DNA of 14,232 nt from JAYEIH01 sp034659995 (GCA_034659995.1 JAYEIH010000066.1:1-14232), one strand, 5' to 3'. Counted from the stretch's first letter, positions 1 to 8,285 are shown. Numbers and translations are program-made. The notes: generated by a model not told the origin, from the sequence alone.

Positions 1-367
1 GTTCCTCCCACACCTCTCTGTCTTTTCCTGTTTCTGCCAGCCTCTCCCGGAAGTACCAGACTGTGGAGTAGTCTGGTATCCTTTTGGGAAACGCAAGAAA
101 TTTTAGAAAGGAAATACGGTCTGTAGCTTGTTTTTCCAGTTCTTGATCCGTCAGACCGTACCATGACTGAAGGATCAGGAGCTTTATCATTACCACTTCA
201 TCGATGTTTGGTCTTCCTCCTTTCTCAGTTTTGTTATCGTATAGTCCTTTAACTATTGGCCGAAAGGCTTCCCAGTCTATGAGTGAGTCTACCTCTGCAA
301 GTTTGTCCCCAAGCTTCTGTACACGTTCGTAACGTTTCTGTAAGGCGATATCAAGCAAGGATTTCAT
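1..367 (-). CDS. IS5-family (DUF772) transposase, N-terminal part, cut by window edge
   Basis: Reading the minus strand from an ATG at 367 gives an open frame of 122 codons to the left edge, starting MKSLLDIALQKRYERVQKLG. Later parts include GRPNIDEVVMIKLLILQSWYG, the ELEKQ segment and DYSTVWYFRERL. This is the typical N-terminal domain of IS5/IS1182-type transposases (DUF772), which precedes the DDE nuclease domain. The catalytic domain lies outside the window, so activity cannot be judged. A TATA-like sequence (388-397) sits about 26 bases upstream of the ATG, which suits a leaderless archaeal transcript. The element's outer end should lie between 368 and about 460. I could not define its terminal inverted repeat. 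The truncated transporter at 462 begins just beyond it. Confidence 0.8.
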   Translation of the reverse strand, partial: MKSLLDIALQKRYERVQKLGDKLAEVDSLIDWEAFRPIVKGLYDNKTEKGGRPNIDEVVMIKLLILQSWYGLTDQELEKQATDRISFLKFLAFPKRIPDYSTVWYFRERLAETGKDREVWEE

Positions 368-387
368 AAGAAAAATAGCTCATGGGA

Positions 388-397
388 CTATATAAAG
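388..397 (-). promoter_or_regulatory. TATA-like box, probable transposase promoter
   Basis: ACTATATAAA on the plus strand reads TTTATATAGT on the minus strand and lies about 26 bases before the ATG at 367, the usual TATA-to-start distance for a leaderless archaeal mRNA. The box is flanked by an imperfect inverted repeat, CTCATGGG (380-387) and CCCGTGAG (401 onward). It could also fire rightward towards the truncated transporter. Confidence 0.4.
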
Positions 398-420
398 TTA
401 ACCCGTGAGTTTTTACATAC

Positions 421-464
421 ACAACCCTCGGTTGTATATTTACATCACAGCTTGACCTGTGATG
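421..464. repeat. Double hairpin A, at the truncation point of the MFS gene
   Basis: There are two perfect hairpins in tandem. The first is ACAACC-CTC-GGTTGT (421-435). The second is CATCACAG-CTTGAC-CTGTGATG (443-464). The last arm contains the ATG at 462 where the recognisable transporter sequence resumes. The second stem has the same form, CAG-loop-CTG, as hairpins at 1741-1765, 13683-13701 and 13798-13824. The first stem and loop resemble the hairpin at 13487-13507 (CACAA, CTCGG or TTCGG, TTGT). It may be a small insertion element or the end of the neighbouring insertion sequence. Confidence 0.5.
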
Positions 465-1451
465 TTTTCAAAATTCTCTGTAGATAAAATAGGGCGAAAA
501 AAGATTATAAGCTTTGGTCTCTTTGTTTATGCCGTAGATATGTTTCTTTTTGGAACAGCAACGCAGCTTTGGCATCTCTATGCCTTAAGAGCAGTACAGG
601 GTGCTGCTTCTGGCGTTGTCTGGCCAGCAGCTACGGTAATGGCAGCTGATATTGTGAAATTTGAGGATAGAGGCAAAGCCATGGGGCTCTTTTCAATGAT
701 GTGGGATCTCGGCATGGCCTTCGGTCCTGTTATTGGCAGTGGAATTAAGTATTTTTTTTCCATGACTATCGGATTTTATGTATGCTCTGTAATGGCGTTT
801 TTTAGCACCGCTTTGATTATTTTACGAGTAAAAGAAACAGTGCACCCTGAAAAATTTGAAGAAGAGATGTCAGAAAGGAAAGAGCTCACACCGCATAAAA
901 CCATCTTGATCGGACTGTGTGTTGGGGGAATGACAACTACTTTTGCACTGGGAATGACAATGAGTTTTCTCCCCGTATATGGAAAAGAAATCTTGGGAAT
1001 AGGAGAGGCTATTGGCATAGTTTTTGGGGTTATGGGTGCAGTAAGGCTTATCATAAAACCTATTTCCGGCGAACTTTCTGATGTGCATGGAAAGAGGATC
1101 TTTCTTCTTGTGGGAAGGGCATTAAGTTCCATTACTACAGCATTAATAGTCCTTGCCACTGGGTTTTATACTCTTCTGGTACCTATTATTTTTGCTGCTC
1201 TCGGAACAGGCATGGCACTTCCTGCAAACAATGCGATGGTTACCAGCATTGCTTATAAGGAGACCCGAGGGAAGGTCATGGGGATTTTTGCTACGTGGAG
1301 AAGTTTTGGGCTCTTAGTCGGATCATTGATCTGTGGTTGGGTATATGATCATGTAAGTCCCCAGACACCCTTTATTCTCTGCGGACTCGTCGGTATGATC
1401 GGCGTTGTTGTCATTTTTTTCACCGTGCATGATGTTAAGGAGGTAGAATAA
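462..1451 (+). pseudogene. MFS transporter lacking the first two membrane helices
   Basis: This frame (329 aa from the ATG at 462; a GTG at 459 is the alternative) encodes about ten hydrophobic helices of a major facilitator superfamily permease, which normally has twelve and about 400 residues. The protein opens with VDKIGRKK, the MFS motif A loop that usually follows helix 2. A second motif A copy, GELSDVHGKR, lies after the central loop. Helices 1-2 are therefore missing, and an in-frame TGA (453-455) stands just upstream. The truncation point coincides with double hairpin A and lies about 95 bases from an IS5-type transposase, so insertion or deletion by a mobile element is the likely cause. 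Substrate is unknown; MFS proteins of this kind are often drug or metabolite exporters. The remainder is uninterrupted, so a translated shortened protein cannot be excluded. Confidence 0.7.
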
Positions 1452-1804
1452 AAAGTTTTGATTTGAAGAACCATCAAGTGAATTGAAAGATTTTCTTTAT
1501 ATATTTTGGAACGAGAAGATATTGATGGTATACCATAATGAGGAAAACTTATCAAGTCGAATTATTCATTTAATATCTAAGGCTTGCATGGGCACATGAT
1601 TCACTCTGACAATTCATCCCCCTCCTTTTTTCCTCCACCCCGGATTGATATGGGGTTTCAACCTGCGTTCTATATAGATCTGATAAGTTACTGAAAAGTT
1701 ATTTCTGATAAACGCTCACATGAGGCTCTCATGTGAGCTTCCTGCACAGCCTGCGCCTGTGTAGGTTTCTGTTTTCGGTGATTTATATAACACAGTTATT
1801 ACCA
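1452..1804. other. Gene-free stretch with palindromes and a T-run
   Basis: I see no convincing gene here. It contains a 12-bp perfect palindrome ATGGTATACCAT (1525-1536), a run of six T (1626-1631) that could stop transcription of the transporter frame, a weak ACCCC/GGGGT stem around 1636-1656, and the strong double hairpin at 1714-1765. It ends at the left inverted end of the insertion-sequence remnant. Confidence 0.5.
1714..1765. repeat. Double hairpin B
   Basis: The first hairpin is a perfect 11-bp stem, GCTCACATGAG and CTCATGTGAGC with loop GCT (1714-1738). Two bases later comes CCTGCACAG, loop CCTGCGC, CTGTGTAGG (1741-1765) with one G-T pair. The order (tight-loop hairpin, then a CAG-loop-CTG hairpin) matches the other hairpin pairs in this window. 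A T-rich stretch follows, so a terminator is an alternative, but the nearest upstream gene stops about 260 bases away. Confidence 0.6.
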
Positions 1805-2197
1805 CCGGCATTGGGGCAGAATTAATCTAACCCGCCCGCACACACCTTCCTTCTCTTTCTACGAGTGGAGCACGAGCTCCACCTCCTCGTCCGAGTAGAG
1901 ACGCTCGATCGTCTTGTAGCTCACCTCGACACCGAAGGACCCGAGCAGGGCGAGCATCGCTTCCATGTCCCGATTGCTCTTCTGATTGAGGCGAGTGAAA
2001 AGGAACAGCATGGCTTTCTGCTCGGGATTCAGCTTTGGTCTTCTCCCTTGGGCACGTACCACCGACAGGTGAGAGGCTGCCTCCTTCACCAGCTTGGGAA
2101 GATCACGCAATCTTTTTATCACCGTCCTCCGTTCCTGTTCCCATGAGGGGGATCGAGACACATCCTCAAGGCTGATGGAATTTTGTCCCAACGCCTG
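1805..2197 (-). mobile_element. 393-bp insertion-sequence remnant with inverted ends
   Basis: CCGGCATTGGGGCAGAATT (1805-1823) and AATTTTGTCCCAACGCCTG (2179-2197) are inverted copies that agree at 15 of 19 positions, as expected for the terminal inverted repeats of an insertion sequence. Between them lies only the beginning of a transposase on the minus strand. The element has therefore lost most of its interior and cannot move by itself. Its right end is four bases from the lysK stop codon. The inside appears richer in G+C than the neighbours, which fits a foreign origin. I could not find a clear target-site duplication. Confidence 0.65.
1859..2155 (-). pseudogene. Transposase N-terminal fragment
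   Basis: The open frame ends at 1859 (TAG) and its upstream limit lies in the right inverted end. The readable product includes GRRPKLNPEQKAMLFLFTRLN, NRDMEAMLALL and VSYKTIERLYSDEEVELVLHS. This resembles the N-terminal part of archaeal transposases, with a helix-turn-helix region around SYKTIERLYS. No DDE catalytic domain follows. The real start is uncertain: a TTG lies inside the inverted end at 2191 and a GTG near 2155 is better placed. I could not assign an IS family with confidence. The frame stops abruptly before the left inverted end, so it is a deletion remnant. Confidence 0.6.
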
Positions 2198-2201
2198 TAT
2201 C

Positions 2202-3200
2202 TTATATTCTTTCCAGCACCCTTTTCATTACCTTCACAGCTTTTTTATACTCAGCCAGATCAAGATGCTCATTTGGCGTATGGTCAAGTCGCGAATCTCC
2301 AGGCCCGTAGGTTACAATGGGCACGTTGTACTCTCGGAGAATGTTCATATCCGAGGTCCCTGTCTTCACCTTGAACCCAAATTTTCCTCCCTCTAATCGA
2401 ACTGCTTTTATAAAGGATGATACCAGTCTATTTCTTTTACCGGCCATCACGGGCTTTTCCATGGATGAGTACTCTATCTTTGCGCCCTTCTTATGTTCAG
2501 TTACAAGTTCCTCCAGCTTTTCTGTGTCAAATCCAATAGGAATCCTTATATTGACTGAGAGCTCTGTTTGTTCACTGAATCCGTTTTCCTCAGAGCGGAT
2601 CGAGAGTAGCTTTACGCCCAGCTGATTAAAAGGTGTTTTTCTCTCGTTGTATTTTGTGGTGAAGTTTTTTAACGCATTGAAAAATCTAACGGCTTCCTCG
2701 CAGGAGTTCGGCTCTGGGAGCGAGCTGTGTTTCTTCGGTTTTTTGTTCTTATAGCACAATGTGAGATTTCCTCTGTAGCCGATTGTGAGGCTGTCCCATC
2801 CGCTTGGCTCGCCTATGATAATATAGGCGGGGTCAAACTTGTCTACGATATGCCTGGCACCTCTTGAGTCTCCTTCTTCTTCAACTACCCCCACCACCCT
2901 TATGCTTTTTTTCGATACAGCGGCAGCCTCAAGAAAGCAGGAGAGGGACCCCTTTGCGTCTACTGATCCTCTCCCGTAAAGCTTTCCATCCTCTATCCTC
3001 ACAGGGATCTCACCTGACACGGTGTCCATATGCCCTACAAGAAGTATTTCTGGATTTTCTCCTCTTTCTGCAATGAAGTTCCCAACCTTATCATTATACG
3101 CTTCAAATCCATGTTCATTGCCCCAGTGAATAAGGAACTCTGCAAGTCTCGCTTCTAATCCTGTGGGGCTGTAAATTCTGACCATGTCCTCTATTAACAT
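2202..3200 (-). CDS. lysK: [LysW]-lysine (or ornithine) hydrolase, M20 peptidase family
   Basis: This 332-aa protein is a zinc- or cobalt-type M20 metallohydrolase that releases the finished amino acid from the LysW carrier, the last step of the pathway. Visible motifs are GHMDT (residues 56-60, with metal ligand His57 and catalytic Asp59), GRGSVDAKG (77-84, Asp81), VEEEGDSRGAR (106-116, glutamates serving as base and ligand) and GEPSG (130-134). GTSDMN and YGPGDSRLDHTPNEH follow near the C-terminus. The ATG at 3200 overlaps the lysJ stop by 7 bp and has GAGGG about seven bases upstream. It is the last operon gene; an IS remnant begins immediately after its stop. ArgE/DapE-like deacylases are relatives, but the context selects LysK. 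Confidence 0.92.
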   Translation of the reverse strand: MLIEDMVRIYSPTGLEARLAEFLIHWGNEHGFEAYNDKVGNFIAERGENPEILLVGHMDTVSGEIPVRIEDGKLYGRGSVDAKGSLSCFLEAAAVSKKSIRVVGVVEEEGDSRGARHIVDKFDPAYIIIGEPSGWDSLTIGYRGNLTLCYKNKKPKKHSSLPEPNSCEEAVRFFNALKNFTTKYNERKTPFNQLGVKLLSIRSEENGFSEQTELSVNIRIPIGFDTEKLEELVTEHKKGAKIEYSSMEKPVMAGKRNRLVSSFIKAVRLEGGKFGFKVKTGTSDMNILREYNVPIVTYGPGDSRLDHTPNEHLDLAEYKKAVKVMKRVLERI

Positions 3201-4342
3201 AAGATTTCCCTCAGAGCTTCTACCACCCTATCAATCTCCTTTTTCTCGATTATTAAAGGGGGCAAAAGTCTGATCACACAGCTTCCGGCGAGCAATGCAA
3301 TGATGCCCCTCTCCATAAGTTCCTTCACATAGCTTCCTGCTCTCTCCTTCAGCTCAATACCGATCATAAGTCCAAGACCGCGAACCTCGCGTATCTTCGG
3401 ACTCTCGATGGTGTGCAACTGTTTTAAAAAATAGCTGCCCAGCTCAGCTGAACGTTTCGCCAGGTTTTCCTGCTCTATGATCTCGATGGACGCAAGAGCA
3501 GCCGCACAGGCCAGCGGATTGCCGCCAAATGTGGTGGTATGAGATTTTTTTGGCACTTTCACATTCCCACTGCATACAACAGCCCCCATAGGCACGCCTC
3601 CGGCGATGGACTTGGCAAGGCAGAGGATATCAGGTGTCACATACTGTTCAGAGGCAAAGAGCGTTCCTGTTCTTCCAAAGCCCGTCTGAACTTCATCGAT
3701 GATAAGCAGAATGTTCTTTTTATCACAGAGTTTTCTCACTTTTTTAAAGAATCTCTTTTCTCCGATGTTCACGCCGCCCTCGCCTTGGACTACTTCAAGA
3801 AGGATGGCTGCGGTATCTTCCGTAACTTTCTTTTCCAGCCGCGCAAAGTTGTTGAAGGGCACATGGACAAACCCATTGAGGACGGGTGTGAAGGGCTTCT
3901 GGTACTTAGGCCCCCAGGTGGCACTCAGAGCTCCCATTGTTTTTCCGTGGAACCCCCGCATCGCAGTGATGATCTTACTTCTTCCGGTAGAGGCTCTGGC
4001 AAACTTGATTGCAGCTTCCACAGACTCCGATCCTGAGTTACAGAAGAACACCTTCTCCAGACCCGCAGGTGTTATCTCCACAAGTTTTTTGGCCAGACGA
4101 GCCCTTGTGTCGTTGTAAAAAATACCGTAGCAGTTTGATAGTTTTCTATACTGATCATGGATAGCTTTGGCCACCTTTTCATTGCCGTGTCCGATATTTG
4201 AGACGCCGACATTTGCAGCGCAGTCTATGTACTCGTTTCTCTCGTTATCGTAGAGTCTACAGCCCTTGCCCTTTGTAAGTGCGATACCTCTTCTCGGGTA
4301 GAGGTCCATCACATACCTTTCTTCCGCTTCTCTAATATTCAC
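3194..4342 (-). CDS. lysJ: [LysW]-aminoadipate semialdehyde transaminase
   Basis: This 382-aa class III aminotransferase uses pyridoxal phosphate to convert LysW-bound aminoadipate semialdehyde to LysW-bound lysine, with glutamate as the usual donor. Motifs are NSGSE (102-106, phosphate binding), GFHGKT (130-135), IIDEVQTGFGRTG (214-226, with Asp216 facing the pyridine nitrogen) and LAKSIAGG (242-249, with Lys244 as the Schiff-base lysine). The start is a GTG at 4342 inside the lysZ stop region, with GGTGA four bases upstream, and the overlap suggests translational coupling. Members of this family often also act on glutamate semialdehyde for arginine, so dual use is possible. Confidence 0.92.
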   Translation of the reverse strand: MNIREAEERYVMDLYPRRGIALTKGKGCRLYDNERNEYIDCAANVGVSNIGHGNEKVAKAIHDQYRKLSNCYGIFYNDTRARLAKKLVEITPAGLEKVFFCNSGSESVEAAIKFARASTGRSKIITAMRGFHGKTMGALSATWGPKYQKPFTPVLNGFVHVPFNNFARLEKKVTEDTAAILLEVVQGEGGVNIGEKRFFKKVRKLCDKKNILLIIDEVQTGFGRTGTLFASEQYVTPDILCLAKSIAGGVPMGAVVCSGNVKVPKKSHTTTFGGNPLACAAALASIEIIEQENLAKRSAELGSYFLKQLHTIESPKIREVRGLGLMIGIELKERAGSYVKELMERGIIALLAGSCVIRLLPPLIIEKKEIDRVVEALREILC

Positions 4343-5127
4343 TGGATCACCGTCCCTTTACCTTCAATGGTTTTCGTAATCGGATTCTCTACCCTTGCGT
4401 CACCAAAAAGTACTTTCTCTACCCCTACCTCGAGAGCCTCTGTCGCACCCATTACCTTTTTCTTCATTCTTCCCTCTGCATAGCTCATAGCTTCATTAAT
4501 CCGCTTTTTTTCGATCTCTCTGATCAGGCTGGTTTCGTCCTCCGGATCTCGAAGCAGTCCGGGAATATTTGAGAGGATGATCAGTACTTCGGCCTCTAAT
4601 GCACCGGCAATCCTCGCTGCCGCCCTGTCACCGTCCACATTTATGGTTTCATTCTCATAACTCAGTGCAGGTGGCGTTATAACGGGCATATATCCATTTT
4701 CTATAAGCATTTTAATTAGATCTACATTTACTTTTTCAACCTTTCCCGTATAATCATCATGAATAGCCTTCTTTTTTCCATTTTCTACGGCAATAATGGC
4801 TTTTTTTCTTTTCCCCCTGAGCAAACCTCCATCGATACCACTTAATCCTACGGCATTCACGCCCAGCCGCTGCAGTTTCCCAACGATCATCTTGTTCATC
4901 TTACCGCAGTAAACCATGCTGAAGATCTCCAGCGTGTCCCTATCCGTTCTTCTGGAGACATGGCCTGAAGGTGATCTGATCATCTTGGGGGGTTTTCCAA
5001 GCTTCTCCGATACTCTGTTCATCTCACCCGAGCCGCCGTGTACCAGTACGGCCTCGTACTTCACAAGATCCTTAAGCACCAGATCGTAGTTTATTCCTAC
5101 AGCACCACCTATTTTAACTACTATCAT
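4339..5127 (-). CDS. lysZ: [LysW]-aminoadipate kinase
   Basis: This 262-aa amino-acid kinase of the ArgB fold phosphorylates the carboxylate of LysW-bound aminoadipate. Motifs are the N-terminal KIGG (residues 5-8), VHGGSGEMN (29-37, phosphate loop), GLSGIDGGL, VDGDRAAARIAGALEAEVL and the LSNIPGLLRD segment. The length is normal for the family. The ATG at 5127 overlaps the lysY stop by 4 bp (ATGA). It may also serve LysW-glutamate in arginine synthesis, as reported for some archaea. Confidence 0.92.
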   Translation of the reverse strand: MIVVKIGGAVGINYDLVLKDLVKYEAVLVHGGSGEMNRVSEKLGKPPKMIRSPSGHVSRRTDRDTLEIFSMVYCGKMNKMIVGKLQRLGVNAVGLSGIDGGLLRGKRKKAIIAVENGKKKAIHDDYTGKVEKVNVDLIKMLIENGYMPVITPPALSYENETINVDGDRAAARIAGALEAEVLIILSNIPGLLRDPEDETSLIREIEKKRINEAMSYAEGRMKKKVMGATEALEVGVEKVLFGDARVENPITKTIEGKGTVIQ

Positions 5128-6146
5128 ACCGGATGCAACCCCGCAAACTCCAATCCTGCTCTTTCATCAAATCCGCACATCACATTCATCGCCTGCACCG
5201 CCTGTCCTGCAGCTCCCTTCATTAGATTATCCAGGGCACTGATGACCACGAGTCTCCTTTCTTCCAGGGCAAATCCGATATCACAGTAGTTCGTGCCCAT
5301 GACAATTTTTGGCTCCGGATACCGATAGATACCAGTTTTTTGTTTTACAATTCTGATGAAAGGTTCGTCACCGTACTCTTTTCTATAGATCTTCCATATA
5401 TCCGTTTCTCTAAGCTTCTCCCTAAGAAATACATGGGACGTTATCGAGATCCCACGAACCATCTCGATTGCCATGGCTGAAAACTCTATCCGTGTCTTGA
5501 GCTCTTGACTCATCTCCGCGGTGTGGCGGTGGCTCGTGGGTTTATAAGGCCGCACACAGCCGCTTCTTTCCGGATGATGTGAGGCGTTGGAAATTTTGTT
5601 ACCTCCTTCAGAGGATCCGCACTTGGCTTCAGCCACTATGGGAAGGTTCGGATCCACTACTTTGTTTTTGAGGAGAGGATGCAGCGCGAGAATAACGGCC
5701 GTGGCATTGCAGCCGGCACTGCTTATATACCGTGCATTTTTCATTTTCTCTCTGTAGAGTTCTACGATACCGTAGACAAACTCATTCAGTAACTCTGGTT
5801 TAAGATGGTCACGCCCATACCATCTCCGGTACTCTTCCTTTTTTTTCAATCTGAAATCCGCTGAAAGGTCGATTATTCGTGGAGATAATGTAGTGAGCTT
5901 GTCAATGCGCTCCATAAGTGCTCTATGAGGAAGTGCGGAAAATATCAGATCTGTTTCCTCAAATTCGTCAATGCTACTGAACTTAAGTGTTGTTCGTTCC
6001 TTCAGATTCGGATGTGTTAATGATACTGGGGCTCCCTTCGATCTCTCAGATGTGACCTGACGGACAGTTACTGCAGGATGATCGAGAAGGAGCCGTAGCA
6101 ACTCTCCACCGACATACCCGCTGCCGCCAATTATGCTCACATTCAT
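5124..6146 (-). CDS. lysY: [LysW]-aminoadipate phosphate reductase
   Basis: This 340-aa ArgC-type NADPH-dependent reductase converts LysW-bound aminoadipyl phosphate to the semialdehyde. The N-terminal GGSGYVGGELLRLL (7-20) is the nucleotide-binding loop. SSAGCNATA (142-150) holds the catalytic Cys146, and SHRHTAEM (205-212) holds the catalytic His208. Glycine- and serine-rich GSSEGGNK (177-184) lies between them. The start has a good GGAGGTG ribosome site six bases upstream of the ATG at 6146 and overlaps the lysX stop by 4 bp. Confidence 0.92.
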   Translation of the reverse strand: MNVSIIGGSGYVGGELLRLLLDHPAVTVRQVTSERSKGAPVSLTHPNLKERTTLKFSSIDEFEETDLIFSALPHRALMERIDKLTTLSPRIIDLSADFRLKKKEEYRRWYGRDHLKPELLNEFVYGIVELYREKMKNARYISSAGCNATAVILALHPLLKNKVVDPNLPIVAEAKCGSSEGGNKISNASHHPERSGCVRPYKPTSHRHTAEMSQELKTRIEFSAMAIEMVRGISITSHVFLREKLRETDIWKIYRKEYGDEPFIRIVKQKTGIYRYPEPKIVMGTNYCDIGFALEERRLVVISALDNLMKGAAGQAVQAMNVMCGFDERAGLEFAGLHPV

Positions 6147-6979
6147 TGTGCCACCTCCAGTACATAATCAACGATCCTTCCCGGGATATTTACTCCTGTC
6201 GTGCCGATACTGTTCTTGAACTCCATTGTATAGTTCACCTCATTAACCATAAGGCCGTTCTCCGTTTCAAAGAGATCAATTGCCACCACTCCACCGCCAA
6301 CGGCCTCTGCGGCTTTTAATGAGAGCTCGGCAAGCTCAGGAGTTACGGGGCAGTTGGAGGTCACACCGCCGCGAGCCGTGTTGGTTATCCAGTGATCGGA
6401 GCTCCTGTAAATTGCTGCGATGCACTTATCTCCGACGACAAAACTTCTGATATCTCTACCATTTTTTTCTACATATTCCTGGATATAGAATATTGAGTGA
6501 TGATAACTGCCTAAGAGATTTTTATGTTCGAGAATAGACTCTGCTGCATCTCTATCATTGATCTTGGACATTAATCTCCCCCATGAGCCTACGGTTGGTT
6601 TGATTACACAAGGGTACCCTACCTTTTCTATTGCTTCCAGTGCTGAGTCTTGTGTAAATGCCAGAAGACATGTAGGTGTTGGTACTCCTTCTTTGATCAG
6701 CGCCGAGGTTGTCAGAAACTTATCCCCACATATTTTTGCCACCTTGTAGGTATTCACCGTTTCGATTTCCTTATCATTGAGTGTTTTAAGTATATGCAGA
6801 GCTCTGGAATGATTAATGCACCGTTCAAGAACGACATCGAGATCAAAGGTATCTTTGTGGAGATCGAGCACCTGATCTCGGTCATCGATCCTTTTCACAG
6901 CTATGCCCCTTGTTCTGAACTCATTCAGTAACAGTTTCTCATCTTTTCGTATTATAGAATGTAAAAATCCAACTTTCAT
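6143..6979 (-). CDS. lysX: [LysW]-aminoadipate ligase, ATP-grasp
   Basis: This 278-aa RimK-like ATP-grasp ligase joins the amino group of 2-aminoadipate to the C-terminal glutamate of LysW. The ATP-grasp parts visible are CVIKPTVGSWGRLMSKI, YIQEYVEKNGRDIRSFVVGD and the metal site AIDLFETENGLMVNEVNYT. The C-terminal NYTMEFKNS and TTGVNIPG closely resemble LysX as I recall it from Thermus-type lysine operons, which favours aminoadipate over glutamate as substrate. I cannot exclude a dual-specificity enzyme. GGAGG precedes the ATG, and the gene overlaps the homocitrate synthase stop by 4 bp. Confidence 0.9.
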   Translation of the reverse strand: MKVGFLHSIIRKDEKLLLNEFRTRGIAVKRIDDRDQVLDLHKDTFDLDVVLERCINHSRALHILKTLNDKEIETVNTYKVAKICGDKFLTTSALIKEGVPTPTCLLAFTQDSALEAIEKVGYPCVIKPTVGSWGRLMSKINDRDAAESILEHKNLLGSYHHSIFYIQEYVEKNGRDIRSFVVGDKCIAAIYRSSDHWITNTARGGVTSNCPVTPELAELSLKAAEAVGGGVVAIDLFETENGLMVNEVNYTMEFKNSIGTTGVNIPGRIVDYVLEVAQ

Positions 6980-8121
6980 CTTTTTTCCTCCTTTTTATAC
7001 ATCGAAACGATATGTTTCAGTTCCTCCGGACTCACAGTTCTTCCCTTCTGCCCCACTCTCTTTACTCTCTCCAGGACCTTGGTCATGCGTTCTTCGCCTG
7101 CTTCCTCCCCGATCTGTTCCAGTGCGTATCTGACAGAGGAAATCCCAGACATATGATCAAGCGATATCTCTGTTTTTCTTCCCAGAGGTGCAGGATCTAG
7201 ACTCTGATAATGCAGAGGGTCAATTGTGGCTGCGTGGGTGTGGATTCCCGCGCAGTGGGTAAACGCATTTTTTCCTGTGACGGGAAAGTTCACAGGGATA
7301 GGCTCAGAGTATTTACTGACAAGGGAGTATAACCGAGGGAGTGGTTTCAGGTTCCAGTTTCCTTCATTGAAATCCGTTGAGAGCGTCATGAGCAGCTGCC
7401 CGAGGTCCACAATACCCGCTCGTTCCCCAAGCCCGAGGACAGCGGTATCGATTATATCCGCTCCGGCACGGTAGGCGCCAAGGGCGTTTGCAAGGGCGAG
7501 ACCTCTGTCGTTATGGCAGTGAACGGCTATTTTGGGAGAAATCCCATAATCTACGAGTTTTTTTTTGAAATTCAGTACGTAATTGTACATATCTCTTTCT
7601 GTTCCCGGAACCATATATCCCGTGGTATCTGCGATGCTGATTATATCGGCGCCTGCTTCTACAGCTGCAGTTGAGGACTCGAGCACGTTCTGAAACGTGG
7701 AACGCACCGTATCCTCTGGAGTGTACCGAACTGTTATTTGAGGATTCTTCCTCTTGGCATATCTGATTGTCTTCACTATCTTTTCCACTGCACTGGGAAA
7801 ACATTTTTTGTGGACGGTGGCAAGACGCCTCTCAGAGACACAGTAAAAGATTCCGATAAACCCCACACTACAGTCAAGGGCCTGATCGATATCTTTTTTC
7901 GAAGTTCGGGAATGTGCACAGACCGTAGCATTCAATTTTTTTTGAGATATCTGTTTCACAGCATACTCTATATCCTTACTTACGGCGGGGTGGCCGACTT
8001 CAATGTAGTCCACACCAATCTCATCCAGCAGTCTTGCTATGGCCAGTTTGATATGGATGTTGAAATATACCCCCGGGGTCTGTTCTCCCTCTCTCAGCGT
8101 GGAATCGAGGATCTGGACCAT
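6976..8121 (-). CDS. hcs: Homocitrate synthase (LeuA/NifV-type)
   Basis: This 381-aa enzyme of the DRE-TIM family condenses 2-oxoglutarate and acetyl-CoA to homocitrate, the first committed step of lysine synthesis through aminoadipate. DSTLREGEQTP (residues 6-16) carries the Asp, Arg and Glu of the active site. RYTPEDTVRS follows, and AVHCHNDRGLALANALGA has the metal-binding His201 and His203. GLGERAGI and a C-terminal FTHCAGIHTHA segment complete it. The ATG at 8121 shares its A with the lysW TAA stop (TAATG) and has a G-rich ribosome site just upstream. A TTG four codons earlier lies inside lysW and is less likely. Isopropylmalate or AksA-type synthases are relatives; the operon position argues for homocitrate. 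Confidence 0.88.
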   Translation of the reverse strand: MVQILDSTLREGEQTPGVYFNIHIKLAIARLLDEIGVDYIEVGHPAVSKDIEYAVKQISQKKLNATVCAHSRTSKKDIDQALDCSVGFIGIFYCVSERRLATVHKKCFPSAVEKIVKTIRYAKRKNPQITVRYTPEDTVRSTFQNVLESSTAAVEAGADIISIADTTGYMVPGTERDMYNYVLNFKKKLVDYGISPKIAVHCHNDRGLALANALGAYRAGADIIDTAVLGLGERAGIVDLGQLLMTLSTDFNEGNWNLKPLPRLYSLVSKYSEPIPVNFPVTGKNAFTHCAGIHTHAATIDPLHYQSLDPAPLGRKTEISLDHMSGISSVRYALEQIGEEAGEERMTKVLERVKRVGQKGRTVSPEELKHIVSMYKKEEKR

Positions 8122-8285
8122 TACTCCCCCCAATCCTCCTCTACCTTCGGTGCTTCTTCCACTGTTATGGGATCCAAACTGACTACCTCAAGTTCTGTTC
8201 CACAGTCCGGGCAGAGTATTATCTCGTTTAGTTCTATATCTTCTTCAATTTCCAGTTCTAAACCGCATACTATACATTCAACCAT
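8121..8285 (-). CDS. lysW: LysW amino-group carrier protein
   Basis: This 54-aa acidic protein protects the amino group of aminoadipate and presents the growing side chain to the pathway enzymes. It has two CxxC pairs, Cys4/Cys7 and Cys25/Cys28 (CPDCG), forming a zinc ribbon. It ends in EDWGE, the hallmark C-terminus whose final glutamate side chain takes the substrate. Of its residues, 17 are glutamate or aspartate by my reading of the translated frame. The ATG at 8285 has AGGTGA about five bases upstream. It is the first gene of the seven-gene operon and overlaps homocitrate synthase by one base. Confidence 0.95.
   Translation of the reverse strand: MVECIVCGLELEIEEDIELNEIILCPDCGTELEVVSLDPITVEEAPKVEEDWGE

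Noticed and set aside
8122..8133. Longer TTG start for homocitrate synthase
   Set aside because: It lies within lysW. The ATG at 8121 has a ribosome site and a TAATG junction with lysW.
6143..8285. An arginine-only (ArgX/ArgW) reading of the operon
   Set aside because: Homocitrate synthase is embedded in the operon, and the LysX C-terminal motif looks like aminoadipate-specific enzymes. A dual role is still possible.
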